From assembly GCA_000499405.2 (NCBI GenBank), contig HG738138.1:3584368-3648367 (forward strand): a stretch of DNA of 64,000 nucleotides. The letters run 5' to 3'. Both the position numbers and the translations under genes were made by a program. How positions within the stretch are numbered: the first letter of the stretch is position 1; each line of letters begins with the position of its first letter. Of the stretch, positions 1-11,899 are shown one piece after another. The stretch comes from Onchocerca volvulus (lineage: Eukaryota > Nematoda > Chromadorea > Rhabditida > Onchocercidae). Under the pieces are notes generated by a model. It did no database searches, was not told the origin of the DNA, and saw only the letters and a program-made list of their open reading frames with translations.

Positions 1-3000
1 AAAAAAATTCGATTCATTTTGAATGATTGTAAAATATCAAAGACAAAAATTAATAGTGAATTTAAAAATGAAATTTATAAGGAGGCAGTCGAGGCTTATC
101 AGTCTTACACTACCACTGTAATCTGTTTGAAGACAAAAAAAAGAAAAGAAATAATGGTTTAAATGGAATTTAACATATAGTATCATGTATTAGCTAATAG
201 GTGGAGTTTTGCCATATTTTATTTTTTTTTAGTTCTTCAAATTTTAAAAACTGTTTAAAAATAATGAAAAAATTGTTTTCTTTCTGTTCTTTCTATTGGC
301 GATATTTCTTTTTCTGCTCTCAGTGATTTAGATTCGGCGACATTTCTCATTGTATTGAAGTGAGAAAGACCTACCTGTTTATTGCACAGGTGCTATCAAT
401 CTGGCAATCTCTAAAAAAAAATGAAATTTAATCTGTTCATCTAATTTTTTTTCGAAAAGGCATGCGTTTATATATGGCTTAGAATTAATACAGAATTGAA
501 TGGGCATAGGCTATTTGGTATGTGTACTGTTATGCAACTATATACAGAATGCAATCAATAAATTTTATATTCACTTAATATAAAAAAAAATTTAAAAAAA
601 TATATAAAAAAATATTAAAAAAAAAAAACAAAAAACAAAAAGGATATAGAATAATTTGAAAGTTTGAGAAAAGAATTAACTTTTGTTATTATATTGTCAA
701 ACTTTTTAATTACCACAATCGAGGTAGATATTTTGAGGGAAGGCAATCTTTGGTCACCGAAACATTTCGTGGTAATAAGTTGAATGAATAACAAGGTAGA
801 GCATACAGCAGCGAAGTTGAAAAAAAATTTTTTTTTAGATGAAACAGTAATAAATGACATATATGAAGTTGAGAAATTCTGTGAAAGTTGGGTGCAAAAA
901 CGAGAAAATAGATTTGTTTAATCGACTTCACTTTCGAGATCGTATTGAGAACAATTCTCAGCCAAATTTGATGAACTCACGGATATCGAAATTAGATAAA
1001 AATTGATATCCTTTGAAAGAGACATATTGCTGATTCGGCAACCAATGACCTCGTGTCACTACATTACAGGCTACACTCTTTAAAAAAAAAGTGTTACGTG
1101 TGAAAGTTCTAACTAAGGTACGAGATGAAGGAATCGTTTAGGTTATGCTAGCTCGGTATTTCTGAAAGCATTGCACAAACAAAAATTCAAATAATCTTGA
1201 TTCTGAAATGCTTTTCAGAGAATTGACCTTTTTTTTTCTTCCATTCACTGCGATTTAGCCGTTGCTTTCTTCTTTCACTCTCATCGCCAAAATGAATCCC
1301 GACAAAATTCTGCATCTGTCAGGAAAATTGCTTTGCCAAAAGTTTTCATAATTCTTGGTTCTTTAATTATGCAAATTATGTGGATCTTCTAATTATAGGT
1401 GGTTATCATGTTGAAGTGCGCTCAGCACAAAAGATATGATGCAAATGAAAAAGCGACAATTATTGTCAAATGAAGAGAAGTTTACTGTGTGACTAACAAA
1501 TTATTCGCTGATAAAAGTAAATACTAAATGAGGATTTTGCAAAAATTATATTAAACGAGTGAAATGATTAATGGAATTTCCCAAACGACAAAGTGAATGA
1601 ATTGCAGACATGCTATTTGACAATAGAATCACTCGCAAAAGTTTTGATTTTTCGTTAATTTTTTCTCAAAAAATTAGAAGGTTCGTTTGCTATGACTGAT
1701 GAGATTTTCAAAACTAAATCTCAGCTATAGTTGAAATCAATAAAATGAAGTTCCTAAGTTCTACATATATGAAGCCGATAGAATCAGTTTTATCGAATGA
1801 AATTGAAAGATTTCTGTGATATATTGCCGCATAATTCAACGAACGTAGCAGCAGAGCGTTTGAAGCATTTTGCAACTTCCTTCATTTGAAGATTTTTTCA
1901 TTTCAAAAAATTCTGATGTCATCAAACATCATGCTGAATTATTTGCTTAAATTATGAAAAGTACGAAATCTAAAAAATTTGGCAAGCAATTTGAAAGGAA
2001 CATAAAATGGGGAGCAAATAGAAAAACATGATCGTTGCTGAAAGAATGCATTGTTAAAAAGAGAAAATGACTGATAAATCATTGTATTGAAAGCATCTGC
2101 TTTAAAAATGTATCTTCAGGAAGGCATTTCTGAAAATGAATACAATGGTTGTTTAGAAACGAAATACTATAACTCTTTTTACCTGGAGAATTTTTTATAC
2201 AGAAAAATGGAAAACTTCGACAAATTTATCTTGGAAATCAATGAAAAATCAAGGCTTTTAAATTTTCGTTATTAATCAAGAGTCCAAGCAGGAATTCATG
2301 TTATTATCTATCAAGATGTAGTTCGGACTTATGATAACCATCTTTAAAACAAAAGAATTCCCATATAAAGTCGATGCATTTTACTCCAAATAACACATTA
2401 TGAGAATAATGATATGAAAGGTGCTATTAATTAGCTCATTTTTTTTAATTGCTTGCTAGTTATTGGTAATTAAGTGTAAAGATATCTAGATTACTTTGGA
2501 ATTCGATATAAAATTCAATAAATTTGTGATACAACGACTTGTTGATATTTGTCATCAATCGGGGGTTTTTGTTTTATATTAGAAAAAAAAAAAAAATTAA
2601 ATTTCATTTCAGTTGAGCAAATAATTGTATGATACACAATACAAATTTCAATTTAGTTGAGCAGATAATTCCAGCAAAAAAATTCCATTTTTTTCATGGA
2701 AGAGAGAATGATTAGATGCGTTTTGCGATTGAAGAAAGCATATAAAATGATCATAGAATAAGTTCAGTATTAATTAAGTCGAATTATTAATTATTTTCTG
2801 CTGTTAAAGGACAAATACAATGTCTGGACTTTAATATAGGAATTCGTTTTTCTGTTTCAGTGACTTTACTTTATTAATGTGAAGTAAAAGAAGGTATTTA
2901 TAAAAAAGCTTCTCTTTTCAACAAATCAATATATTTGGGCAATGAATTTGTTAGGATCGAGAAATTTTTCGAGGGAATTTTGAATATCAAGTTTCTTCAA

Positions 3001-6000
3001 TTTATCTGGTAATTCTGCCAATAAAAAATATGGGAGATATTTTAGATGTAATATATGGACCACTGAATAAGATAATCTTCGCTTTTTTTTTTTTTTTTTT
3101 CAAATTATAATTTGTGAGATAAGAAATAAAGCATTGGTAAAGAATAGCTAATTTAATATGGTTCATATTAAAACACATTGTATTAGAACTTCCGGTCCTT
3201 TTTTTCATAGAGTTTTAGAATTTGCAATTTGACGAGATTATTTGCATAAAAACTGTGAGAATGATAATTCGGAACCAAGCATGTTATTTATTCATCTATT
3301 TCTTGCACTTTCCTTTAATTATCTGAACGAAAATTTGGCTCATATAATTGGTCATATAATTAACAGTTTACGAGTAACGACGATAAACCTGTCAACGAAC
3401 AAATACTTCGGGAAAAATTTCAAAGTAATAAGTATGTTTGATTAATTCTTCATCAAAGATTTTTGCAGTTCTAGCTTATGAAATTTACGAAATGTATAAT
3501 ACAATAATTTTAACCAGAAATGTGTAATAATTTTTCAATCAAACAAACTCAAAGGATTGTCGCGCAAAGGATTGCATCTGTAAATGACAACCTATTTAAT
3601 AATAATATACCTGAAATAGATTTTTTATGTTCTTATTATGATTCAGTTAAGACACTAAAATTCATAGCCAATTTTAGCAATAATAACTGCAGTAGAGCAA
3701 TAATAAAAAATTCAATAATAGAGCTGATGAGTTCTTGCAAGTTATTTTTACTAAAAAAAAAAAAAAAAATGTTAATATAAGACTTAGTTCACAATAATAT
3801 CTCTTTTTCATTCTCTCTTCTCTTCTCCCTCTTTCTCATCGAACTTCGAATTTCTGAATCCACGAAAACCTTGAAGACAGTGTATCGTAATTTAATTTCG
3901 TAGATACAAAATCAACTTCACTGGAACCGATGCAGTAACTGAACTGTAAAAACTGTCCCATCTCAAAATTTTTTTTCGTCTTAAAAATATATTTAGGTAC
4001 AAATTTTTGCCATTTACCACATGACTTTGATTTGAAACTTTGCCTATAAAAACATTCAGCAGAAGTTATCTGCAAAAAAAATTCAAAAGAATGCAAAATT
4101 ACTCATTTGCCCTTTCTAATTCCAGTTCATGCCGAAAAGCAACTAGTAGGTTGGATAACTGAATGGATCAATATAATAAGTACATCGTTCGAATTTCACA
4201 CAAAAAAAAAAAGCAGAGAATGTGGAAACAAAAATTCGTTAAACAGGCGATCTAGCAACATCATGTTTAAAAGAACCGGTATATTACAATCAGAGAATAG
4301 TAGATTCAAGAAAAGTGTCACCAACGAATAAATGGTAATATGAATTTGAAATAGGAGAATAGAAAAAAAAAAGACTGAGGAGCATGAAGTGAATTGATTG
4401 ATACACCCTAAAATCAAGCGATCAAAAATTAAGTTTCGCTTGTTATTATACTATCTATATTGATAAATCAATAGTAGGACTCAGAAAATATTCCTGATCA
4501 GTAACAATCCATACTTTCGAGCTGCATTATATTTGTTCTTATCACTACAGATCCTTCTAATCAAGTAATCCGATATCTTACTAAATTTGAAGTACTTAAA
4601 AACACTAGAAAGAAAAAACGTTCCGGGCCATTTCACAAATCATCCATCTCACTTTTGTCATAATAATCTGTATCTGTACTAATCACTTTTAGACGTTCGT
4701 AGATTGATAAAGAATTTAGATTAGGTATTACATGATCCCTGCTGAATAGAATATTATTTCTTCAATAAACGAATGCTCATTTCATTGATATATTTGATGG
4801 TGGTGGCTCGATAATTTTATTTACAAGAAAAAGAGATTCAAATTTTTTTGTTTATGCAATACTTTTACCAAAATTAACTTCTGTCGATTAAAAGAATATA
4901 TAGGAAGGTAACATTAAGGGAGAATGAGCAGTGAAAAGACTATATAGCAGAAACAGGAATTAATTTTCGAACAGCAAATTTACCTGAATTTGAAAAGTTG
5001 TCGGGCAGCCATTAAAGTTGTCGCAAACTTTTAGCATTTCTGGTGATAACGTGTCCCACTATCAGCAACAAATGACACTACAGCAAATGACTACTGCAAT
5101 AAGTTAGCTCCCGCTCCGTACATTTTGCAATGGATTTGTATCGATCAGATGTATACTCACATGCACATTTGTCGTTTCAGTTGCTGTTATTCAATAATTT
5201 CTCATTTGCGTGCTGTGATATTTGACAGGACATTTGCGCTTAATAGGTGTGAAACAATTTTTGCGTTGCCACTTTCACCAAATATTATGCTATCCTTTTT
5301 CTCCTTTCCTAACCTTCAATTTGAATTGAAGGATTTAAAAAGTACTCATCAAAAAGCAAAAAATTAGAAATAGTTATATATTGCTTGTAGATGGAGATGA
5401 TATGAATTAACAACAACTTCAAGTCACTTTTTTCCACCATTCATGAATTGTTATCATCAATTTTTTTAATGTTGGAAAAGGAATTATTTTCCCAGAAAGA
5501 ATAATTTCCATCCCGAATGTTGAAATTTTTGTTTTTAGCATTTTAGAAACTGACGGTTTCTGGCACAACTTTGGCCAAACGAAATTATGGAGCCTAAACG
5601 GATTCTATTCGCGACTGCCGATAGCAGAAGACGATTTTCGATAATCAATGGTGCTTCCTTACCAGCATATTTCACTTGTTGGTATAATTTTCGTTTTAAT
5701 TTGGCATATTATTCCCTAATTTTATTTTAATTCCAAAAAATATACATTAAAGCGCAATGTAAATACAACAAAAAGTGATAAAAAATGACATTAATTTTTA
5801 GCGTGATGTTCTGGATTTTATTCCCATTATAGACCTGAATTTCAGAAAATTAAACTTACTAGAAAATAGATGAATAAAACGTATATGTAATTTGTCTATA
5901 AATAAATTGCATGGTATATGTGGAAGGAGTTCAAATGAAAAACGAATCAGAAAAAAGTTGAATCATGGTTGACCTCTGACCTTCGTTAACTTGCTACCGC

Positions 6001-6590
6001 AGTTTATCTGCGCCTTTTATCAATAGTTCAATGATCATCAGTTTCATTATCGGCCCGCCCATCGTTTATATCAAAGGAACTGATATTAAATATCGATAGC
6101 ATTTCAATCTCTAAAATTCATTTCTCTTGCTACTCTTCTCTATTACATTGTTACATTGTTCTCACTTTGCTAAACTTTTTAACAATCGTGTAGAAGCAGA
6201 AAAAAGGTTCCTTTTACCTTCCTGGGAAATGCCATTACTGCATTCTGACAAGTCTGGTCCATCCACCGGTACATAAACCAGGTACCACTATGGCACCTCT
6301 CTCCGGTGGTACCACATCTCATGTCCCTGCAGCGTACCATAAAGTAAATACCAGCAACCTGCACTTCCTCCCCTCATCTCTAATCTCTCAGCTTCTCCCC
6401 TTTGTCTTGAAGCGCTGAGCTTTGGCATTCATCCAAAGCTGGGATGTATCATTTAGTTAGAAATGGTGAATTAATTGGTGTGAATGATGCTGTATAAAGG
6501 TTAGTCGAGAAAGCAATCGTTCGAAGGGATTTTGCATTTCCAATAATTTTTGAATAATATTTTACGGTTTATATTCCAACCACATGTAAT
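1..6590. other. AT-rich region without a supportable gene
   Basis: Only short, isolated reading frames occur here, none with a convincing splice structure. Stretches around 840-2280 have fragments that read like broken coding sequence on the + strand, interrupted by many stops and in changing frames; this may be an old decayed gene or element, but I could not identify it. A less AT-rich island at about 6180-6420 is described separately. The last 200 bases should contain the promoter of the elongase gene; no clear TATA box or other element stood out. Confidence 0.5.
6179..6364 (-). other. GC-richer island with a cysteine-rich minus-strand reading frame
   Basis: An open frame of about 60 codons reads on the minus strand, with four cysteines in the segment from about 6230 to 6335 and an AAG|gtaaaa donor-like site at the end of that segment. 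Upstream there is only a weak acceptor (gtgcag). The DNA contains repeated GGTACC-type palindromes (ccaggtaccac and gtggtaccac) that could fold. It may be one exon of an unrecognised cysteine-rich peptide, or a regulatory or structural island upstream of the elongase. No family was recognised. Confidence 0.2.
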
Positions 6591-6593
6591 TCC

Positions 6594-6595
6594 AG
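6594..6595 (+). promoter_or_regulatory. putative spliced-leader acceptor of the elongase
   Basis: A short pyrimidine-poor but usable acceptor (aattccag) lies 18 bases before the first in-frame ATG, with no convincing coding exon upstream. This fits a trans-splice site giving a very short 5' leader. An undetected upstream 5' exon is the alternative. Confidence 0.4.
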
Positions 6596-6613
6596 ACTCG
6601 TTTGGTATCTCAA

Positions 6614-6956
6614 ATGGTAACACAGGAGCAGATTCTTGCTGCACCGAAGATAAATGTGCGACACTTTGTTGAAATTATTACCTCACCTACATTTCCGGAG
6701 CAAGAATCTAAGGAATGGGTTGTGCAACATCAGAATTTGGCTATTCAGGTAATTTTTCTTGTTACTGAAAAAAATGATTTTCAAATTGATCTGAATGCAT
6801 TCAATTTATTGAAGTAGCAATTTCAAAGGAGATTATTAATATTCATCTTCAAAATTCAGAATATAATGGCCATAGTGAGCATAGCAATTAAATCTTGAGT
6901 GTTGCGACTCATTAACAGTTGGTTGAAGGATTTTACTCTGGATACTGCATTCTATC

Positions 6957-6992
<36 letters not shown>

Positions 6993-8182
6993 TACTCAAA
7001 TTAGTCGTCAAAATATGGTATGTTTCAGGCATGCTTTGCCTACTTTTTTGTTATCTTCGGAATAAAATATGTTATCATGCGAAATCGAGAACCTTTTGAG
7101 TTGAAATTGCCGCTGAACATTTGGAATGCTTTTCTTGCATTATTCAGCATTATGGGGACTGTTATGCTTTTTCCAGAATTTATTGGAACTATTCAGAATA
7201 AAGGCTTGCAAGGTTTTTTTTTTCCTTCTCATGATTGTTATGCTTCAGATATGTTTGAGAGTTGGAAACCTCAAACACTGAACAGTGTTTGAGGTTTCCT
7301 AAATATTCTTGAAGAATAAGGGATGTTATCAATATTTCAAATTATGCGGTGTATAAGATTTAATTTGATTTATTATAATGTTATTTTGTTTTATGATTGC
7401 AGCTTCGTACTGTAAGGTTTATGGTTTCACCAAGGGATCGAACGGTCTCTGGGTTTGGCTGTTTATTGTATCAAAGCTATTCGAATTAACTGACACCGTA
7501 TTCTTAGTTTTGCGGAAGAAGCCACTTATGTTTCTGCACTGGTACCATCATATCCTTACACTCATTTATGCTTTCTATTCGTATCCGCATACTCCTGGAT
7601 TTAACCGTTGGGGTATTTTCATGAATTTCTTCGTACATGCGTTTATGTACAGGTATGTTATATGTTTGTATAACAAAATGGTTTGTTTTTCAACGATCTT
7701 CATTGTTATTTATTTTAAATATATGACCGTAATTATTTTCCTTTATACTTTTAGCTATTATTTCCTGTGCTCAATGAAAATGCGTGTTCCACGTGCTATC
7801 GCTGTATTCGTGACCTGTCTTCAAATCCTTCAATTTATTCTCAGTGTTTTGATACTTGCACACCTTGGTATTTTGATTTATGTGAGGAAGGTGTGTTTCT
7901 TACTTTTGCTTTATGCAATTTTTTTTTATTCAAATGATCTTTTTGTTCATCCTATGTTTGCTGTACACTTTTTCAAATTTAAAAGTTTTAAAATTTTTTT
8001 TATCGAATAGTTTCTCAAATTTAAAATTCTTTTAGATAAACTGTGATTTCGATGACAGTATTTTCAAATTGGCTTTATTCATGGATGTTAGCTATTTGAT
8101 TCTTTTCATCAACTTTTTCTACAAAGCTTATGTATTCGGTGGTGGTAAATCGAAATACAGAAGTGACAAAAAGAAACAGTGA
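6614..8182 (+). CDS. ELO-family very-long-chain fatty acid elongase
   Basis: Condensing enzyme of the ER elongation cycle, joining malonyl-CoA to a fatty acyl-CoA. Five exons: 6614-6748, 7029-7212, 7403-7652, 7755-7890 and 8036-8182, all in phase, giving 283 residues, normal for the family. Seen in the protein: the KxxExxDT signature (around residues 131-138), the catalytic HxxHH box as HWYHH (152-156), the following segment NFFVHAFMYSYY that is typical of ELO proteins, and several hydrophobic membrane segments. The C-terminus ends KKKQ, a KKxx ER-retrieval signal. Start: the ATG at 6614 is the first in frame after the acceptor at 6594; a TTG just before it is ignored. Within the nematode ELO set I cannot assign the exact orthologue, and the substrate cannot be read from the sequence. 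Confidence 0.92.
6965..6993. repeat. (AT)n dinucleotide microsatellite
   Basis: About 14 uninterrupted AT units inside intron 1 of the elongase gene, following a short A run. Confidence 0.95.
7264..7299. repeat. Perfect inverted repeat in elongase intron 2
   Basis: Two perfect 17-base arms (7264-7280 and 7283-7299) separated by two bases. The arms run ggaaacctcaaacactg and its exact complement. It lies between the exon 2 donor and exon 3 acceptor. Confidence 0.95.
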
Positions 8183-9066
8183 AAATCTAGTTACGTTTTT
8201 TTTTTTAGTATTACTGCGTCGCATCTGAACTGCTTATGAATACTTTGGGCTAACCATTTTTTTTTTCTTTGTAGTGTCTAATTTTTTTTTCTCAACACTT
8301 TAGATGTGCAATTTTTACATAAAACAATAGGAAAAAAATTCCCATTATATTAGATATTGGTTGTGCTATTCTCCTATAATATTGCCTGGTGATCACTTAT
8401 TAATTTCTGTGCCATTTGCAGCAGTTCTTTTCACTTAAACATTCATTCATATTGTAATTCTACATCCTACAGGTATATGATACAAACAGGGTATATAATA
8501 CTATACATTTATTCTTAATTGTTTTAAAACACTGCAACCCAGAGTCATCCGAAAATTGTAAGCTGACTTCGAAGACCATCAATCTCTTGTCAGAGCATTT
8601 CTTCCATTATTTTCCTTTCGAATTCAGTACTATTTGTAACCTTAACAGTTGAAATCTCCATTTTGACACTCATGAAAATTGCATACGTTTCCATTTTCTA
8701 AATAAAAAAAGTTGATGTGTTGTGTTTTAATTTCTTATGTCTTAAGCGGTATTAAGTATAACTCTCTCCATATCATTAAAGACACATTGATATTCGATAC
8801 TGGAACTTCATTTTCTTAAGTGTTTCTAATACCTGTTTTTCGAGTTACGCGGTGCTGTCATTGGTAATAAATCATATACGTCTTATGTCTTGCAATAATG
8901 TATTCTCAAATTTTGATCAAGTTTGAGAAACCAGTTTAAAGCTTGCAAATTCCAATTTATTTATTGTTAAAATGAGATTCTGTACACTATGCTGATGTAT
9001 ATAGGAAACAAAGGAAACAAAAATCCTGAAATCGTTTGACATAGGTGATGAAGTATATGAAGTAGA
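8183..9066. other. elongase 3' UTR and convergent intergenic space
   Basis: Non-coding AT-rich sequence. It holds the elongase 3' UTR and separates it from a convergent minus-strand coding exon that ends at 9067. No other feature was recognised. Confidence 0.6.
8701..8706 (+). terminator. candidate polyadenylation signal of the elongase
   Basis: AATAAA about 520 bases after the stop codon, on the sense strand, in otherwise featureless sequence. It is the clearest hexamer in the 3' region; usage is not proven. Confidence 0.4.
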
Positions 9067-9212
9067 TTAGTTACTGAACATTTTTATGGCTTCATCGTAA
9101 TTTGGTGGTGTTATATCAGCGTTGCTGTTTGCTGTTGCAGTCGTACACGTTGTTCGTTGTTCCACTTTTACTTCACTTATCTGTAAGTAGTTGCAGAAGG
9201 ATTTAAATATTT
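9067..9212 (-). CDS. candidate last exon of a PPxY-motif protein (partial)
   Basis: A strong acceptor (attttgcag, before 9212) opens a frame of 48 codons that ends in TAA at 9067-9069. The tail carries PPNYDEAIKMF, a consensus PPxY motif of the kind bound by WW domains of NEDD4-type ligases and other adaptors. Upstream on the same strand, about 9310-9520 is open and hydrophobic (from ICYICSIL to KAINNM), but no phase-consistent junction was found. The motif position resembles the C-terminal LPTYNEVV of the neighbouring gene at 9929-11791, so this may be a diverged paralogue or an alternative 3' exon of that gene. The function is unknown. Confidence 0.35.
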
Positions 9213-9928
9213 CTGCAAAATAGTAGAAAAAAGAAAAGATTCTTCGACCTGCAAGTCGCCGTAATTATCTGAAAACTAAAGAGCTTATTTCCTTTTCTGC
9301 AAGCAAGCAAATCGTGCTAATATACTATATGCATGGAAATATAAAAATTTTCTGGCTTTTTCCAAATTCATTAGCATATCAGGTGGCATATTATTGATTG
9401 CCTTGAAACATGCTGCGAGGCGAAGCGAGCTAATAATGCTGACAAGAAGGCGAGCCTGGATTGTTAAACGATTATCAATGCATTTCTTTCTTAAATTCAG
9501 TATTGAACAAATGTAGCAGATTTATATTGATAGTTAACGAATACTTCGAGCTACAAACAACTGGGTGTTTTTGCTAAATCGTTTTTTTCAATAGGCCAAA
9601 AGTTGACAGTAGTGATTCTTGGCATCTCATGATAGGAAATCCATGTTAATAAATTTGTTCTGGAGATTATATAAAGATAATTGCCTGGAATATGATAGTA
9701 ATTGCTGTTTTTTTAAATTTTTTAATAGCAAGAAAAATTGTTGATTGCTATTTCAGAAAGCTTATGTGAATAACTTGTGTAATTTACTTGATTATGGAAC
9801 CTAAAATACAATCAAGAAACATATTTCAAAAGAAATCTGCTTCCTTGATGAAATTTCTTATTTTTTTCTCTACTGTTAAAAAAACTAAAGTCAGTTTTGG
9901 ATTTCTGAATATGAAAGAATAAACTCAG

Positions 9929-11791
9929 TCAAGTGATATTGAATATATCAGTTGCAGCATTTCCTTGCAACAAATGTTGTGCGTAAACAGTCTGAGTTAG
10001 CAAATATGCGGATTTATTTTCTTTTGTTTCTAATTGAATTAAAAAGAATCTAACCATATAATGTGGATTGGCAACAACTTCATTATAAGTTGGTAACGAT
10101 GTGACACTACTGCGATACATTGAAGAATTTCCACTGCAGTTTTCGAGATCATGAGGTAGTATAGACAGTATGGATAAGTATGGAAATGACGCAGCCAAAT
10201 TTACTGATAACAATAATTCTTCCTGAAAAGTTGATTCTTCCGAGTTAATAGAATATTCCCAAGTTTTGATCGTTAATTTATAAATAATATGCTTGATATC
10301 TGTTTACGAATTCTTCGAACGAATTCAGGATAGTAATTCTTCAGCACCTGTCTCCTAATTCTCATAAGTTGCCGTCTTTTATAAATTCGTCTACAGTGAC
10401 ACAGAAAATTCATAAGTAAGCAACATAACAATATCCCCATAAGCCATACAACTGGCGACCATTTGAAGACTTCATCAACTGCTACCTGCAAAATTTTTCC
10501 TTATTGCAGATCACATTGATTAATCAAAAATTTTACACTTTAAACATTCGATTGTATAACATATGAAATGTTCTGGGAGAAATTCAAATGTTTTAAGTGG
10601 GAGATAATTTTAGTACATCGATTTACAATAAATGTGAATTGAAATCGCTGAGATATTTTCGATTTGTCGTATAAAACTATTTTTAAATTAAGGCAACAAA
10701 TGTAATAGTGTTGAAAAATTGAAAAATAATGAAATTATGGAACAAAACCTCTAGTTTCATAAAAATGAAGAAAACAGCGAAAATAAAAAATACACCAGCC
10801 AATGTAATCAACTTCTTGACATCTTCATAATTTTTTGGTATAAATCTGGAAAGAAAGGAAGAAGCATTCGATTATTTGGATACTATTAAATAAAGCCTTC
10901 AGTTTGAACTTATTTATTAAAAATTAATACAGTCAAACATAGAAGAATACAAGCCTCTATTGACCCTAAAATATTAATAAAATTGAAGGCGAGTATTAAT
11001 GAAAAACTCAAAATTGCAACTTCGTAAATATTATTGGTTCAAAAGAGCAATTCTTTGAGATAATAATATGTCTGTAAAAAAGTGAAACTGGACATTTCAA
11101 TTACAAGACACGAAAAAGAAGCAAAAAATGTTTATTGGTGACAGTGATTTTTTCCATATATCAAATGAAATATATATATTCTACTTTATCATAAATTAAT
11201 TTGTGATACGGGCAATAATGTATATCTATGGAAACGGTTACTCATCATCAACCTTGTCACTCGATAAACATTACACTATTCATTTCACTTTTTTTTTTTT
11301 TTTTTTTTCAATATTATTATCAGTTCTATTCGCGTTATCAATATATGAAACCCAGTTGTCTCCATCTTTCTCATATAAAGCAAAAGGCATAATTCAGAAA
11401 TAAAATGAGAGAAAAAATTTGCACTGAGAAAAATTTCAAGAACTATAATATGCAAATGCAAAAAATAAAAATAAAAAACTAAACTTCGAATTAAAACTTC
11501 CTTTAAAATGACCCGAAATCTTACTTAATCCCAATGAAACGAATAGCATTTTTCTTGTAATGCCACGAAAAAGAAATTTAGAGAAATTACAAATACTAAA
11601 TGATTGAAGCTAAAAAGCATTCAATTATTTTATATCGTAAAAAGATAATGTGTTCTCATTAATAGATGACACATAATGCAAATTACTTATCAAAATTCAT
11701 CTAAAAAGAATAATTAAAAGGTGAAAAAATACCTTTGTCCTTCCGGATCATAATTAACGTAAAATTCATGATCATCAATATTATTATGCAT
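9929..11791 (-). CDS. two-helix membrane protein with C-terminal PY-like motif
   Basis: Not recognised as a known family. Exons from 5' to 3': 11733-11791, 10749-10845, then one from 10485 down to either 10348 or 10321 (two donors are possible, both phase 0), 10055-10222 and 9929-9991. All remaining junctions agree in phase, giving about 174 or 183 residues. The order is a short polar, acidic N-terminus (EFYVNYDPEGQR), a first hydrophobic helix (ITLAGVFFIFAVFFIFM), a second (VVWLMGILLCCLLMNFLC), a strongly basic stretch (CRRIYKRRQLMRIRR), then a polar tail with LPTYNEVV. The topology suggests a small membrane adaptor with a cytosolic tail whose PY-like motif might recruit WW-domain proteins; that role is an inference. 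An acceptor near 11891 may give a trans-spliced 5' leader with a short upstream ORF. Confidence 0.6.
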
Positions 11792-11899
11792 ATCAGCGTT
11801 AGAATTATTTGATACGAAAATGTTTAAAACTTCGATTTCATCAATTGTTCAATTCGTTTGTTTTGAGCATGATTTATTTGATTATCTTCCTGCAAATGG

